Shown: positions 33,739 to 45,962, counted from the stretch's first letter. The stretch: DNA of 64,000 nt from Janthinobacterium sp. TND4EL3 (GCF_900156175.1 NZ_FTMV01000011.1:124001-188000); one strand, 5' to 3'. A program made the numbers and translations. Notes: a model not told the origin generated them from the letters alone.

Positions 33739-34512
33739 TTAAACGGCGGCGTCGGTCAGTTCGTCGGCGCGTTCCTGCGCCTGCGCCAGGTCGATCGTGC
33801 CTTCATAGATGGAGCGGCCGCAGATCACGCCTTCGATGCCTTCGGCCTGGACGGCGCACAGCGCTTCCACGTCGCCGATGTTGTGCAGGCCGCCCGAAGC
33901 GATGACGGGGATCTTGACGGCTTGCGCCAGCTTGACGGTGGCGTCGATATTGATGCCGCCCATCATGCCGTCGCGGCCGATGTCCGTGTAGATGATCGAT
34001 TCGACGCCGTAGGCTTCGAATTTTTTCGCCAGGTCGATCACTTCATGGCCCGACATCTTGCTCCAGCCATCCGTTGCCACTTTACCATCTTTGGCGTCGA
34101 GGCCGACGATGATGTGGCCGGGGAAGGCGCTGCAGGCGTCATGCAGGAAGCCGGGGCTTTTCACGGCCGCCGTGCCGATGATGATGTAGCTGATGCCGGC
34201 GTCGAGGTAGCGCTCGATGGTGTCGAGGTCGCGGATGCCGCCGCCCAGCTGCACGGGGATTTCCTCGACGTCGTTTTCCACGGCGAAGTCCTGCACGGCT
34301 TTCAGGATGGCCTTCACGGCGCCTTCATTCTTCGGCTTGCCGGCAAAGGCGCCGTTCAGGTCGACCAGGTGCAGCCGGCGCGCGCCTTGCATCAGCCAAT
34401 GGCGGGCCATGTCGGCCGGGTCTTCGGAAAATACGGTGGCAAGTTCCATATCGCCTTGTTTCAGGCGTACGCAGTGACCGTCTTTCAGGTCGATGGCGGG
34501 AATGAGCAGCAT
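33739..34512 (-). CDS. hisA: Phosphoribosylformimino-AICAR ribotide isomerase HisA
   Basis: A 257-residue (beta/alpha)8 barrel paralogous to HisF. It isomerises ProFAR to [21 protein letters not shown] with catalytic Asp at the N-terminus and [10 protein letters not shown] with the second Asp are present. It is in order between hisH and hisF. Confidence 0.97.
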   Translation of the reverse strand: MLLIPAIDLKDGHCVRLKQGDMELATVFSEDPADMARHWLMQGARRLHLVDLNGAFAGKPKNEGAVKAILKAVQDFAVENDVEEIPVQLGGGIRDLDTIERYLDAGISYIIIGTAAVKSPGFLHDACSAFPGHIIVGLDAKDGKVATDGWSKMSGHEVIDLAKKFEAYGVESIIYTDIGRDGMMGGINIDATVKLAQAVKIPVIASGGLHNIGDVEALCAVQAEGIEGVICGRSIYEGTIDLAQAQERADELTDAAV

Positions 34513-34567
34513 GGTCAGTGTGGTTTAAAAGTGAGTGAGAAGCGGAAAAAAAGCCCGGGAGTCAACG

Positions 34568-35206
34568 TCAAGGTTGCCAGTGAACGAAGTTCTTGTACAG
34601 CTGCAAGCCAGCGGCAGCGCTTTTTTCAGGATGGAACTGTGTCGCGAAAATATTATCACGGGCGACGGCACAGGCGAACGGCGCGCCATAGATAGTCTCG
34701 CCCACCGTGTGCGCTGCCACTTGAGGTTGAGCAAAATAGCTGTGCACAAAGTAAAAATAGGCGTTGTCGGCAATGCCATCCCACATGGCATGGGATGCCG
34801 TTTGCCGCACTTGGTTCCAGCCCATTTGCGGCACCTTGAAGCGCGAGCCGTCTTCCTGCACCTGGCCGTCGAGCTGGAAGCGCACGACTTTGCCTGGAAG
34901 CAAGCCCAAACCGGCCGCGTCGCCTTCTTCGCTGGCGTCGAACAGCATTTGCTCGCCGATGCACACGCCCAGCACGGGCTTGCGGTCGGCGGCGCGCAGC
35001 AGCGCCTCCAATACGCCCGATTCACGCAGGCTGCGCATGCAGTCCGGCATGGCGCCCTGGCCCGGCAGGACGATGCGGTCGGCGCTGTCGATGTCGGCGG
35101 GTGTGCCGGAAATGCGCACGTCCGCTTCCGGCGCCACGGCACGCAGGGCTTGCGCTACCGAGCGCAAATTGCCCATGCCGTAATCCACCACCACAATTTT
35201 ATTCAT
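34568..35206 (-). CDS. hisH: Imidazole glycerol phosphate synthase, glutaminase subunit HisH
   Basis: A 212-residue class I glutamine amidotransferase that feeds ammonia to HisF. The nucleophile Cys is in [12 protein letters not shown]; the catalytic His-Glu is in ATQFHPEKS near the C-terminus. Length is normal. Confidence 0.97.
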   Translation of the reverse strand: MNKIVVVDYGMGNLRSVAQALRAVAPEADVRISGTPADIDSADRIVLPGQGAMPDCMRSLRESGVLEALLRAADRKPVLGVCIGEQMLFDASEEGDAAGLGLLPGKVVRFQLDGQVQEDGSRFKVPQMGWNQVRQTASHAMWDGIADNAYFYFVHSYFAQPQVAAHTVGETIYGAPFACAVARDNIFATQFHPEKSAAAGLQLYKNFVHWQP

Positions 35207-35244
35207 GTTTAATCCCGGAATCTACAATATAGCGAGCGCGGCAC

Positions 35245-35835
35245 TTACAGGCTGCCCTTGGTCGATGGAATGATGCCGGCCGCGCGCTCGTCGAGCTCGG
35301 CAGCCATGCGCAGCGCGCGGCCAAAGGCCTTGAACACGGTTTCGCACTGGTGGTGGGCATTCGTGCCGCGTAAGTTGTCGATATGCAATGTCACGCCCGC
35401 ATGGTTGACGAAGCCGCGGAAAAATTCCAGGGTCAGGTCCACGTCAAAGCCGGCGATCATGGCGCGCGTAAACGGGATGTGGTATTCGATGCCCGGGCGG
35501 CCCGAGAAGTCGAGCACCACGCGCGACAGCGCCTCGTCCAGCGGCACGTAGGCGTGGCCATAGCGGCGGATGCCCTTCTTGTCGCCGATGGCCTTGGCCA
35601 CGGCCATGCCCAGGGTGATGCCCACGTCTTCCACCGTATGGTGGTTATCGATATGCACGTCGCCCGTCGCCTCGATATCGAGGTCGATCAGGCCATGGCG
35701 GGCGATCTGGTCCAGCATGTGGTCGAGGAAGGGCACGCCGGTGTTCAGCTTTTGCTGGCCCGTGCCGTCCAGGTTGAGGGCGACGCGAACTTGCGTCTCG
35801 TTGGTGTTGCGCGTGATTTCTGCGGTGCGGTTCAT
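35245..35835 (-). CDS. hisB: Imidazoleglycerol-phosphate dehydratase
   Basis: A 196-residue monofunctional dehydratase. The metal-binding HHTVEDVGI and NAHHQCE motifs are both present. It lacks the N-terminal histidinol-phosphatase domain of enterobacterial HisB, so that activity must be encoded elsewhere; no phosphatase gene is in this cluster. Start 35835 ([11 protein letters not shown]) is the family start; an in-frame upstream extension overlaps hisC and is rejected. Confidence 0.96.
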   Translation of the reverse strand: MNRTAEITRNTNETQVRVALNLDGTGQQKLNTGVPFLDHMLDQIARHGLIDLDIEATGDVHIDNHHTVEDVGITLGMAVAKAIGDKKGIRRYGHAYVPLDEALSRVVLDFSGRPGIEYHIPFTRAMIAGFDVDLTLEFFRGFVNHAGVTLHIDNLRGTNAHHQCETVFKAFGRALRMAAELDERAAGIIPSTKGSL

Positions 35836-35854
35836 GGGAGGCTCTGGCGATAGG

Positions 35855-36949
35855 CTAAACGAGGGATGCCTTGAAGGCATCGTAAAAAAGGGAATTCTCT
35901 TCCGGGGTGCTGACGCTGATGCGCAGGCAATTGACCAGCGCAACGTGCATTTTACTCATATTTTTAATTAAAACCCTGCGGGCAAGCAGTTTTGCGCAAA
36001 CATCGTCGGAATCCGCCACACGAATCAGAAGAAAATTTGCCTTCGAGGGAAATACCGTCACGCCCGGCAGTTCCGCCAGGCGCCGCGCCAGCTCGTCGCG
36101 GGCGCTGTTGAGCAAGGCCGCCTGGGCGTTGAGCACGTCGAGGTGCTCGAGCGCGAATTCGGCCGCCGCCTGTGTCAGCACATTGACATTGTACGGCGGA
36201 CGCACTTTCTCGAACTGCGCCAGCAAGGCCGGCGCGGCCGACATGTAGCCGAGGCGGATGCCCGCCAGGCCCAGTTTCGACACGGTGCGCATCACCACCA
36301 GGTTCTCGAATTCGGGCAGGCGGCCCATGAAGCTGTGCTGCGCGAACGGCTCGTAGGCTTCGTCGACGACGGCGATGCCCGTGTCGCCCAGGGCGGCGAG
36401 GAGGCGTTCGATGTCGGCGCCGGCAAACAGGTTGCCCGTCGGGTTGTTCGGATACGCGAGGAAGACCAGCGCCGGGCGGTGCTCGGCGATGGCTGCCAGC
36501 ATGGCCGGCATGTCCAGGCTGAAGTCCGCGTTCAACGGCACGCCGACGAAATCCATGCCGGCAAACTGCGCCGAACGGGCATACATGACGAAGGCCGGCA
36601 CGGGCGCCAGCAGCACGGCGCGCTGGCCCGGCTCCTGGCGGGCGCAAGCCATGGCCAGAATCGAGATCAATTCATCGGAACCGTTGCCCAGCATGACGTC
36701 ATAGCCGGCCGGCACGCCCAGATTGGCGCAAATGGCTTGCTGCAGGCTGGCGTAGGACGGCGGATAGCGGTTCAGCGCCACACCAGCCAGGCGCGCGCCC
36801 AGTTCCTCGCGCAGATGCTGCGGCAGCGGATACGGGTTTTCCATCGCATCGAGCTTGATGTAGCCGCTGGCATCGGCCACCTGGTAGCTCTTGACGGCGC
36901 GCACGTCGGCGCGCACGGTGTTGCTGATTAACTGATCGAGGAAAGACAT
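35855..36949 (-). CDS. hisC: Histidinol-phosphate aminotransferase
   Basis: A 364-residue PLP-dependent class I/II aminotransferase. The PLP-binding region shows [21 protein letters not shown], and [12 protein letters not shown], with the Lys in SKLGLAG forming the Schiff base. It lies 33 bp after the methyltransferase gene's stop and 19 bp before hisB, so it is cotranscribed with both. Confidence 0.95.
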   Translation of the reverse strand: MSFLDQLISNTVRADVRAVKSYQVADASGYIKLDAMENPYPLPQHLREELGARLAGVALNRYPPSYASLQQAICANLGVPAGYDVMLGNGSDELISILAMACARQEPGQRAVLLAPVPAFVMYARSAQFAGMDFVGVPLNADFSLDMPAMLAAIAEHRPALVFLAYPNNPTGNLFAGADIERLLAALGDTGIAVVDEAYEPFAQHSFMGRLPEFENLVVMRTVSKLGLAGIRLGYMSAAPALLAQFEKVRPPYNVNVLTQAAAEFALEHLDVLNAQAALLNSARDELARRLAELPGVTVFPSKANFLLIRVADSDDVCAKLLARRVLIKNMSKMHVALVNCLRISVSTPEENSLFYDAFKASLV

Positions 36950-36982
36950 GCTGCAAACACTCCTGATGGAATTAAATGGAGA

Positions 36983-37954
36983 CTAAACGACGACGTCTTC
37001 CGGCACGCTGACGCTGCGCGCCTTGCGGGCCGGCGCTTTTTTCACGGCGGGCAGCTTTTTCGCCGCCGCCGGCTTCTTCGTAGCCGCCTTGGCGGCCTTC
37101 GGCGCGGCGCCTGTCGCTGCGGCACGCCGCTTGGCCGGCGCCTTCTTTTCCGCCTGCGGCGCGGCCGGTTCGGCCAGCTCACGGCTCAGTGCCGCCAGGC
37201 GCTGCTCGATGATGGCGCAATAGTCGGGATTGAGTTCAAAACCGACGAAATCGCGCCCGCAGCGCTTGGCCGCCAGGGCCGTGGTGCCGCTGCCCATGAA
37301 CAGGTCGAGCACCACGCCGCCGGGCGGGCACGAGGCCTTGACCATGCGCTCGATGATTTCCAGCGGCTTTTGCGTCGGGTGGTCGGCCCGTTCCGGGTGT
37401 TCCTTGTGCAGGCGCGACACGCTCCACAGGTCTTTCGGGTTGTAGCCCACTTCCAGCCATTTCGCGCCGATGAAGATCGAGCGCGAACGGGCTTTCTTGG
37501 TGGCCGCGTCGTAGGCGATGCGCACCGCGTCAAGGTCGAAGTAGTAATCCTTGCGCTTGACGAAGAAGCCGATGGTGTCGTGCACCGATGAAAAGCTGCG
37601 CACGCTGCCGCCCATGGACGGCACGCGACGGTCCCAGATGATTTCATTCATCATCGCCATGCGCTGTTTCAGCATGACGAAGATCTCCGGCGAATAGCGC
37701 CAGGTGAGAAAGATATACAGGCTGCCGTTGGCTTTGAGCTTGGGCAGCGCCGCGTCGATCCACTGCTCGGTCCAGCGCAGGTAGTCGGCCACCGACTGCT
37801 GGTCCGAGGCATTGCCGTAATCCTTGCCCAGGTTGTACGGCGGGTCCGTCAGGATCAGGTCCACCGAGCCATCGGGAATGCGCGCCAGCCCCGCCAGCGC
37901 ATCTTCGCAATAGACCCGGTTGACCCAGTCCGGCTGCTCCGCCGTTGCCATCAT
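36983..37954 (-). CDS. Beta-class DNA methyltransferase (N6-adenine/N4-cytosine) with histone H1-like tail, inside his operon
   Basis: A 323-residue DNA methyltransferase. Motif IV DPPY (37-40) precedes motif I FMGSGT (219-224), the order of beta-class amino-methyltransferases such as CcrM and HinfI. DHPTQKP (191-197) is also typical. After the catalytic domain, about 265-312 form a tail rich in Lys, Ala and Pro with repeated AAK/KKAP units, resembling histone H1-like bacterial DNA-binding tails. The gene overlaps the hisD stop (ATGATG), and hisC follows 33 bp later. No restriction endonuclease gene is seen nearby, so it looks orphan. The recognition site cannot be read from sequence. An alternative ATG lies one codon later (37951). 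Upstream in-frame extension runs inside hisD and is rejected. Confidence 0.93.
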   Translation of the reverse strand: MMATAEQPDWVNRVYCEDALAGLARIPDGSVDLILTDPPYNLGKDYGNASDQQSVADYLRWTEQWIDAALPKLKANGSLYIFLTWRYSPEIFVMLKQRMAMMNEIIWDRRVPSMGGSVRSFSSVHDTIGFFVKRKDYYFDLDAVRIAYDAATKKARSRSIFIGAKWLEVGYNPKDLWSVSRLHKEHPERADHPTQKPLEIIERMVKASCPPGGVVLDLFMGSGTTALAAKRCGRDFVGFELNPDYCAIIEQRLAALSRELAEPAAPQAEKKAPAKRRAAATGAAPKAAKAATKKPAAAKKLPAVKKAPARKARSVSVPEDVVV

Positions 37955-39276
37955 GGCTGCGGCTTCAGACGCAGTTCGGCGCTGCGCGCGTGCGCCTGCA
38001 AGCCTTCGCCATACGCCAGGGTGGCGGCGACGCGGCCCAGGGTCTGCGCGCCCGCTTCGCTGACGTGAATGATGGACGAACGCTTCTGGAAGTCGTACAC
38101 GCCCAGCGGCGACGAGAAACGCGCCGTGCGCGAGGTCGGCAGCACGTGATTGGGACCGCAGCAATAGTCGCCCAGCGATTCGGACGAAAAACGGCCCAGG
38201 AACATGGCGCCCGCGTGGCGGATCCGCTCGGCCCACTGCTGCGGGTTGTCCGCCGAGATTTCCAGGTGCTCCGCCGCGATGGAGTTGGCGATTTCACACG
38301 CCTCTTCCATGCTGCGCACCTTGATCAGCGCGCCCCTGTCCTGCAGCGAAGTGCTGATGGTGGCCTGGCGCGGCATCGTCGGCAGCAGCCTGGCGATGCT
38401 CTCTTCCACTTTCGCGATGTAGGCCGCGTCCGGGCACAGCAAAATGGCCTGCGCCAGTTCGTCGTGCTCGGCCTGGGAAAACAGGTCCATCGCGACCCAG
38501 TCGGGGTCCGTCGTGCCGTCGCACAGCACGAGGATTTCCGACGGTCCGGCGATCATGTCGATGCCGACGATGCCGAACACGCGGCGCTTGGCGGCGGCGA
38601 CGAAGGCGTTGCCGGGGCCGACGATCTTGTCGACGGCGGCGATGGTCTGCGTGCCGTAGGCCAGCGCGCCGACGGCTTGCGCGCCGCCGATGGTGATCAC
38701 GCGCGTCACGCCGGCAATCGCCGCGGCGGCCAGCACCATCTGGTTCTTCACGCCATCGGGCGTCGGCACCACCATGATGATCTCGCCCACGCCCGCCACA
38801 TGCGCGGGGATCGCGTTCATCAGCACGGACGAAGGATAGGCAGCCTTGCCGCCCGGGACGTAGATGCCGACGCGGTCCAGCGGCGTGATCTTCTGCCCCA
38901 GCACCGTGCCATCGGGCTCGGTATAGCTAAAGCCGCGCAGTTCTTCGCGCTGGCGTTCGTGGAAGGCGCGGATACGCTGGGCAGCAATCTGCAGCGCCTC
39001 GCGCTGGGCCGACGGCAGGCCGTTCAGGGCCGCCTGCAGTTCGGCTTGCGAAATATCAAAGGCCGCCATTTCCGCCGCGCCGCCATGGGGGATGCGGTCG
39101 AAACGGTTGGTGTATTCCAGCACGGCGGCGTCGCCGCGCGCTTTCACATCGGCCAGGATTTTTGCGACCGACGTTTCAATCGCTTCGTCGGTGCCCGACT
39201 CGAACGCCAGCAGCGTATCGAGCGATTGTTGGAAACCATCCTGGCTTGAATCGAGCTTGCGTATCTGTATCGGCAT
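37951..39276 (-). CDS. hisD: Histidinol dehydrogenase
   Basis: A 441-residue zinc enzyme that oxidises L-histidinol to L-histidine in two NAD-dependent steps. The catalytic region shows [17 protein letters not shown] with the Glu-His pair and metal ligands, and the GPNHVLPT motif near the C-terminus. Its stop is shared with the start of the methyltransferase gene. Confidence 0.97.
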   Translation of the reverse strand: MPIQIRKLDSSQDGFQQSLDTLLAFESGTDEAIETSVAKILADVKARGDAAVLEYTNRFDRIPHGGAAEMAAFDISQAELQAALNGLPSAQREALQIAAQRIRAFHERQREELRGFSYTEPDGTVLGQKITPLDRVGIYVPGGKAAYPSSVLMNAIPAHVAGVGEIIMVVPTPDGVKNQMVLAAAAIAGVTRVITIGGAQAVGALAYGTQTIAAVDKIVGPGNAFVAAAKRRVFGIVGIDMIAGPSEILVLCDGTTDPDWVAMDLFSQAEHDELAQAILLCPDAAYIAKVEESIARLLPTMPRQATISTSLQDRGALIKVRSMEEACEIANSIAAEHLEISADNPQQWAERIRHAGAMFLGRFSSESLGDYCCGPNHVLPTSRTARFSSPLGVYDFQKRSSIIHVSEAGAQTLGRVAATLAYGEGLQAHARSAELRLKPQP

Positions 39277-39305
39277 AATCGGCTTTCTGCTACTGAAGGT
39301 GTTGT

Positions 39306-39986
39306 CTAGGCTTGCGAGGCAGTTTGCGAAGCGCGCTCAAACGCCTCGATAATCGGCTGCAGGCGCTCGCGCTTGAGCTTTAATGCCGCCTGGTTAACCA
39401 CCAGGCGCGACGAAATTTCCATGATGTGCTCGACCTCGACGAGGTTGTTCGCGCGCAAAGTGCTGCCCGTGCTGACCAGGTCGACGATGGCGTCGGACAG
39501 GCCGACCAGGGGCGCCAGCTCCATCGAGCCATACAGCTTGATCAGGTCGACGTGCACGCCCTTGGCGGCGAAGTGCTCGCGCGCCGTGTGCACGAACTTG
39601 GTGGCCACGCGCAGGCGCGCGCCCTGGTGCACGGCCTTTTCGTAGTCAAAACCGGCCTGCACCGCCACCGACATGCGGCAGGAGGCGATATTCAGGTCGA
39701 TCGGCTGGTACAGGCCCTCGCCGCCGTGCTCCAGCAGCACGTCCTTGCCCGCCACGCCGAAATCGGCCGCGCCGTACTGCACGTAGGTCGGCACGTCGCT
39801 GGCGCGCACGATGATGACGCGCACGTTTGGATCGTTGGTGGCCAAAATCAGCTTGCGCGAGGTCTCCGGGTTTTCCAGCACCTTGATGCCGGCCGCTTCC
39901 AGCAGCGGCATGGTGTCCTCAAAAATGCGGCCTTTTGACAGCGCCAGGATCAGCTGGGAGCTGTCGCCGTTGTTCGATCCGTTCAT
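39306..39986 (-). CDS. hisG: ATP phosphoribosyltransferase, short form
   Basis: A 226-residue first enzyme of histidine synthesis, joining ATP and PRPP. The PRPP loop near the C-terminus, [14 protein letters not shown], and N-terminal [11 protein letters not shown] are present. This is the short form, lacking the C-terminal regulatory domain of the about 300-residue long form. By family knowledge it needs the HisZ partner, which is not in this window. It lies 12 bp after murA's stop. Confidence 0.95.
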   Translation of the reverse strand: MNGSNNGDSSQLILALSKGRIFEDTMPLLEAAGIKVLENPETSRKLILATNDPNVRVIIVRASDVPTYVQYGAADFGVAGKDVLLEHGGEGLYQPIDLNIASCRMSVAVQAGFDYEKAVHQGARLRVATKFVHTAREHFAAKGVHVDLIKLYGSMELAPLVGLSDAIVDLVSTGSTLRANNLVEVEHIMEISSRLVVNQAALKLKRERLQPIIEAFERASQTASQA

Positions 39987-39998
39987 GCTCGTTCCTTG

Positions 39999-41490
<1,492 letters not shown>

Positions 41491-41536
41491 GATAAGTCCT
41501 TGATATTGAATAATGTAGTGATGTGATGTGCCGCAA

Positions 41537-42298
41537 TCAATGGCGCAGTCTGTAGCCGCTTTTCAGCAGGCGGATCGACGCCAGCGCCAGGATCACGAGG
41601 AAGCCGGCGACGATGGAAAGACTGAGCCACGGGCTGACGTCGGAGGTGCCGAAGAAGCCGTAGCGGAAACCGTCGATCATGTAGAAGAAGGGGTTCAGGT
41701 GCGATACCGTCTGCCAGAAGGCGGGCAGCGAGTGGATCGAATAGAACACGCCCGACAAAAAGGTGGCCGGCATGATCAGGAAATTCTGGAAGGCGGCCAG
41801 CTGGTCGAATTTCTCGGCCCAGATGCCGGCGATCAGGCCCATGGTGCCCAGCATGGCGGCGCCCAGGAAGGCGAAGATGACGATCCACAGCGGGGCGACA
41901 AACGACAGGTCGGCGAACCAGCAGGTGATGGCAAACACGCCAAAGCCCACGGCCAGGCCGCGCGCGACGGAAGCGAGTACATACGCCGAGAAGATTTCCC
42001 AGTGCGACAGGGGCGTGAGCAGCACGAACACGAGGTTGCCCGTGATCTTGGACTGGATCAGCGAGGACGAGGAATTGGCAAACGCGTTTTGCAGCACGCT
42101 CATCATCACCAGGCCGGGAATCAGGAAGGCCGTGTAGCTGACGCCGGGGCTGGGCTCGACGCGGCCGTCGAGCACATGGCCGAACACCAGCAGGTACAGC
42201 ATCGACGTGAGCACGGGTGCGGCCACGGTTTGCGTCGCCACTTTCCAGAAGCGCAGCGTCTCTTTGTAGACGAGGGTGCGAAATCCTGTCGAAATCAT
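41537..42298 (-). CDS. ABC-2 type transporter permease
   Basis: A 253-residue inner-membrane protein with six hydrophobic segments and the ABC-2 signature near FLIMPATFLSGVFYSI. It belongs to the NodJ/YadH group. It overlaps the ATPase gene by 4 bp. The substrate is unknown; position beside mla, ibaG and murA suggests an envelope role but does not prove it. Confidence 0.93.
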   Translation of the reverse strand: MISTGFRTLVYKETLRFWKVATQTVAAPVLTSMLYLLVFGHVLDGRVEPSPGVSYTAFLIPGLVMMSVLQNAFANSSSSLIQSKITGNLVFVLLTPLSHWEIFSAYVLASVARGLAVGFGVFAITCWFADLSFVAPLWIVIFAFLGAAMLGTMGLIAGIWAEKFDQLAAFQNFLIMPATFLSGVFYSIHSLPAFWQTVSHLNPFFYMIDGFRYGFFGTSDVSPWLSLSIVAGFLVILALASIRLLKSGYRLRH

Positions 42299-43212
42299 AC
42301 GGTACCTTTATCCATGATCTGCAAGAAGATATCTTCCAGGTCGGCTTGTTGCAATTGCATTTCATCGATCTCGACGCCCGACTCGCGCAGGCGGGCGAGG
42401 ATTTTCTCGACTTCGCTGTATTCGTTGACGCGCAGGCTGAACTTGTTCGGCGCCTGCTGTTCTTCCGGGTGCAGCACCAGGTGCCGCAGGTCGGCCGGCA
42501 GGCTGCCGTTTTTCAGGTGCACCTGCAGCTGCGAGCCGGCGATGCGGCGGATCAGGGCCGACATGGTGTCAAGCGCCACCACCTTGCCGGTCTTCAGCAT
42601 GGCCACGCGCTGGCACATGGCTTGCGCCTCTTCCAGGTAGTGCGTGGTCAGCACGACCGTGTGGCCGCCTTCGCGGTTCAGGCGCGAGATGAACTTCCAC
42701 AGGGTCTGGCGCAGTTCCACGTCGACGCCGGCCGTCGGCTCATCGAGCACGATGACGGGCGGCTTGTGCACCAGCGCCTGCGCCACGAGCACGCGGCGCT
42801 TCATGCCGCCGGACAGGGCGCGCATGTTGGTGTCGGCCTTGCCGGTCAGGTCCAGGTTTTCCATGACCTCGTCGATCCACTTGTCGTTGTTCGGCAGGCC
42901 GAAATAGCCGGACTGCAGGCGCAGGGTTTCGCGCACGGTGAAGAACGGGTCGAACACGAGTTCCTGCGGCACCACGCCCAGGTTGCGGCGCGCGTTGCGG
43001 AAGTCCTTGACCACGTCATGGCCATGGATCTTGACGGTGCCCGCGTCGGGGCGTATCAGGCCGGCGATGATGGAAATGAGGGTGGTCTTGCCGGCGCCAT
43101 TCGGGCCGAGCAGGCCAAAAAACTCGCCTTCCTCGATGGCCAGCGACACGCCGCCCAGCGCCTTGAGCGATTTATAGCTCTTTTCTACATTCGTGATTTG
43201 AATTGCGGTCAT
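42295..43212 (-). CDS. ABC transporter ATP-binding protein (YadG/NodI type)
   Basis: A 305-residue ATPase. Walker A GPNGAGKT is at 36-43, the signature is ALSGGMKRR and Walker B is VIVLDEPTAGVD. A C-terminal extension of about 80 residues after the ATPase core is typical for drug/polysaccharide exporter ATPases of this group. It pairs with the overlapping permease. Confidence 0.94.
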   Translation of the reverse strand: MTAIQITNVEKSYKSLKALGGVSLAIEEGEFFGLLGPNGAGKTTLISIIAGLIRPDAGTVKIHGHDVVKDFRNARRNLGVVPQELVFDPFFTVRETLRLQSGYFGLPNNDKWIDEVMENLDLTGKADTNMRALSGGMKRRVLVAQALVHKPPVIVLDEPTAGVDVELRQTLWKFISRLNREGGHTVVLTTHYLEEAQAMCQRVAMLKTGKVVALDTMSALIRRIAGSQLQVHLKNGSLPADLRHLVLHPEEQQAPNKFSLRVNEYSEVEKILARLRESGVEIDEMQLQQADLEDIFLQIMDKGTV

Positions 43213-43423
43213 GTGCTTGTTTCAAGTGTAATGCGTCTGGTGTGTGATGCGCCAGTGCCGGGAAAATCCAGGCCGGCAGGCCGGTGCAGGGCGCCCCTTC
43301 CGTGGAGGGTAGCGCAACAGTCAATTATAGTTGGAAACTTCGTGGAACACTTGGAGATCAATCCGGCGACGCTGCTGGCATGTCGGCTTGAAAGCTACTG
43401 CTGATGCGGGGAGTGGGACAGGA

Positions 43424-43771
43424 TCAATGATGATGCAGGTCGGACGGGCTGCGTTCGGCGTGGCCGCCGGCGCTGGCGCAGTCGTCGGTCGTCAGGGTGC
43501 TCGAAACGAGCGAGCAGACGCCATACAGCTTGGTGAGGTTTTTCAGGTTGTTCGGCAGGTTTTTCAGCTCCAGCACGCCGCCCGCGTCCTGCGCGGCGCG
43601 TTGCCACGTCAGCATGACGGAGACGGCGGCCGAATCGACGGCCTTGACGTTGCGCAAGTCGAACTTCGTCTGGCCCGAGCGGATGGCGTCCAGCCCCTGC
43701 TCCAATGCCGAAGTGGCATTGTGCACGGTCAGGGAAGTCAGGGACTGCAAGGTGTCGAGAGAGTCGGGCAT
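43424..43771 (-). CDS. mlaB: Phospholipid transport STAS-domain protein MlaB
   Basis: A 115-residue STAS-domain protein with the conserved DLRNVKAVDSAAVSVML segment (the Ser in DSAA corresponds to the STAS phospho-site region). It binds MlaF in the MlaFEDB complex. The C-terminal tail is His-rich (SDLHHH). It is the last gene of the mla series, after mlaC by 52 bp, and is followed by 211 bp before the ABC exporter. Confidence 0.9.
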   Translation of the reverse strand: MPDSLDTLQSLTSLTVHNATSALEQGLDAIRSGQTKFDLRNVKAVDSAAVSVMLTWQRAAQDAGGVLELKNLPNNLKNLTKLYGVCSLVSSTLTTDDCASAGGHAERSPSDLHHH

Positions 43772-43823
43772 GGCGTCGGGCTGCGCTGGTCTGGAGCTGG
43801 GTCAGGAGCTATATGATAGCCGA

Positions 43824-44459
43824 TTATTTGGCTTTGGCGGCAGGACGGCTGGCCAGGGCCTTGTTTTTCGCCTGCAGGGTCTTGATCAGGCCATCGATGC
43901 CGCCCTTGCTGATCTCGCTGGCAAAGCTGCTCTTGTAGGTTTCCACCAGCCACGCGCCCAGCACGTTGATGTCATAGATCTTCCAGCCGGACGGGGTTTT
44001 CGCCACGCGGTAGTTCAGGGGCACGGGTTCGCCGCGCGCCACGTTCACTTGCGAACGCACTTCCACTTCCGTATCGCTAGGATCGGCGCGCAGCGGCTTG
44101 AATTCCACGGTTTCGTTCTTGATCTGCGACAAGGCGCCCGAATACGTGTAGATCAGCAGGGTGCGGAATTCCGCCGACAGCTGCTTTTGCTGGTCCGGCG
44201 TGGCGTCGCGCCAGAAGCGGCCGGCTGCCAGCGACGTCATGCGCTGGAAATCCACGTACGGCAAGATTTTGCTTTCTACCAATTCGGTGACGCGCTTGAT
44301 ATCGCCCGCCTGGATGGCCTTGTCGGCCTTGGCCGTCTCGATCACGTCCTGGCTGATACGTTTGACCAACACATCGGGCGCTTCCACGGCGGGAGCGGCC
44401 TGGGCGGCGGTGGCAAAGGCAATGGTCGCCATCGCCAGCAGTTGTTTCATCAATTTCAT
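43824..44459 (-). CDS. mlaC: Periplasmic phospholipid shuttle MlaC
   Basis: A 211-residue protein that carries phospholipids between outer-membrane MlaA and the inner-membrane MlaFEDB complex. Signal peptide about 1-22 ends AQAA. The Tgt2/MlaC domain shows LAAGRFWRDATPDQQ and WKIYDINVLGAWLVETYKSSF. Start 44459 has AAGG upstream; two earlier in-frame ATGs exist. Confidence 0.94.
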   Translation of the reverse strand: MKLMKQLLAMATIAFATAAQAAPAVEAPDVLVKRISQDVIETAKADKAIQAGDIKRVTELVESKILPYVDFQRMTSLAAGRFWRDATPDQQKQLSAEFRTLLIYTYSGALSQIKNETVEFKPLRADPSDTEVEVRSQVNVARGEPVPLNYRVAKTPSGWKIYDINVLGAWLVETYKSSFASEISKGGIDGLIKTLQAKNKALASRPAAKAK

Positions 44460-44531
44460 GGTTCTACCTTTCATGGTGTTGCTATGCACCGGCTGGCGTT
44501 GATCGCAGCCGTGGTGTTCTTGTCCCGCAGT

Positions 44532-45416
44532 TTACTCCTGAGGCTTGGCCTCGGATGCCACGGTATTGCTACCAGATGTTACGAGGTCGGCTGGGACAAC
44601 ATCGGCCGCAGCCACGGCTGGCGGTGCTTCCGCAGGGGCCGGCTGTGGTTTTGCATCGTACTCGGGCGCGTAATCGCTGGTGTCGTTTTTTGGCACTTTC
44701 CGGTCGCGGCGGTCCGTATCGCCATCGAAAACCTTGCTCTCGCGCGCCTGCAGGAAGCCGTCGCGGATGAATTCATAGCGGTCGAGCGCGGCCGCTTCCA
44801 TCAGGTTCGTCGCGTCGAGCAGGGCGGCGCGCTTGTCGACCACGCGCGTCACCGTGCCGATATTGCGCACCGAAACAGGGTCCTTGTAGCGCCATGGGTC
44901 GCCCGTGATGTCGAGCGGCAGGGCCACCGTGTCGCGCACGGTCGATGGGCCCAGCAGCGGCAGCATCACGTAGGGACCAGGCTGAATGCCGTACCAGCCC
45001 AGGGTCTGGCCGAAATCTTCGCTGTGCTTCGGAATGCCGGCCTGCGAGGCGATGTCGATCAGGCCGAAGATGCCGAAAGTCGAGTTCATGCTGACGCGCA
45101 CGACGTCTTGCAAGCCCGCTTCGCCCTTGCCTTGCAGCAAGTTATTCACGGCGCTCCACACGTCGGCCAGGTTGCCGAAGAAGTTGCCCACGCCCGTTTG
45201 CACGAACGACGGCGTGACCGTCTTGTAGGCCGTGGCGACGGGCTTCAGGGCCACTTGGTCAATGGTGTCGTTGAACTTGAACATGGCGCGGTTATACCCT
45301 TCCAGCGGGTCGCGCGGATTGGTGCCGGTGGCGCAGGCGCTCACGCTGGCGGCGATGGCCAGGGCCAGGCCGATACGCGCCAGGCTGCCTTGGGATTTCA
45401 TGGTCGACTCGCTCAT
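44532..45416 (-). CDS. mlaA: Outer-membrane lipoprotein MlaA (VacJ family)
   Basis: A 294-residue lipoprotein. The signal peptide ends in the lipobox SVSAC (about 24-28). The VacJ core has DPLEGYNRAMFKFND and GPYVMLPLLGPSTVRD. It extracts mislocalised phospholipids from the outer leaflet. C-terminal 60 residues are Pro/Ala-rich and probably disordered. ATGA overlap with mlaD. Inclusion of mlaA in the mla operon is usual in betaproteobacteria, unlike E. coli. Confidence 0.95.
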   Translation of the reverse strand: MSESTMKSQGSLARIGLALAIAASVSACATGTNPRDPLEGYNRAMFKFNDTIDQVALKPVATAYKTVTPSFVQTGVGNFFGNLADVWSAVNNLLQGKGEAGLQDVVRVSMNSTFGIFGLIDIASQAGIPKHSEDFGQTLGWYGIQPGPYVMLPLLGPSTVRDTVALPLDITGDPWRYKDPVSVRNIGTVTRVVDKRAALLDATNLMEAAALDRYEFIRDGFLQARESKVFDGDTDRRDRKVPKNDTSDYAPEYDAKPQPAPAEAPPAVAAADVVPADLVTSGSNTVASEAKPQE

Positions 45417-45883
45417 TTGCTGTCCTTTCCTTCCGCTGCCTTGCTGTAGATGAACTGATTGATCAGGTCTTCCAGCACTGTGGCCGATTGAGTGCGGGCG
45501 ATCTTGTCGCCTTCTGCCAGGTTCACCAGATCACCGCCTGCTTCCAGGCCGATGTACTGCTCACCGAGCAAACCGGCCGTCAGAATCTTGGCCGAGCTGT
45601 CTTTCGGAAATTTGTAGCCATCTTCGATGTCGAGCTTGACGAGCGCCTGATAGGTCTTGTCGTCAAAGCGGATCTCCGCCACGCGCCCGACCACCACGCC
45701 AGCGCCCTTGACGGGCGCTTGTGGCTTGAGGCCGCCAATATTGTCAAACTTCGCAGTAATGGTATACGTCTTGCTGAACGACAGCGAGCTCATATTGCCG
45801 GCCTTGAACGCCAAAAACATCACTGCCACCACGCCCAGCAAGACGAACAAGCCAACCCAGACATCCAAAGATTTACGTTGCAT
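45413..45883 (-). CDS. mlaD: MCE-domain phospholipid transport protein MlaD
   Basis: A 156-residue inner-membrane-anchored periplasmic protein. It has one N-terminal helix (VWVGLFVLLGVVAVMFLAF) and an MCE domain (about 36-115) that forms the hexameric ring on MlaE. The start MQRKSLDVWVG at 45883 is typical; an upstream ATG-like extension to 45916 adds 11 unneeded residues. Confidence 0.95.
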   Translation of the reverse strand: MQRKSLDVWVGLFVLLGVVAVMFLAFKAGNMSSLSFSKTYTITAKFDNIGGLKPQAPVKGAGVVVGRVAEIRFDDKTYQALVKLDIEDGYKFPKDSSAKILTAGLLGEQYIGLEAGGDLVNLAEGDKIARTQSATVLEDLINQFIYSKAAEGKDSK

Positions 45884-45962
45884 AAACAATCCTAAATAAT
45901 TTTTACTTGCCGCCACCTGCGCAGATCCCGCCCAGGCCGCTAATTTTTTTGCTGATCTGCAA

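Noticed and set aside
37955..38236. In-frame N-terminal extension of the methyltransferase
   Set aside because: It lies wholly inside hisD and its translation is arginine-rich shadow sequence; the methyltransferase begins sensibly at 37954.
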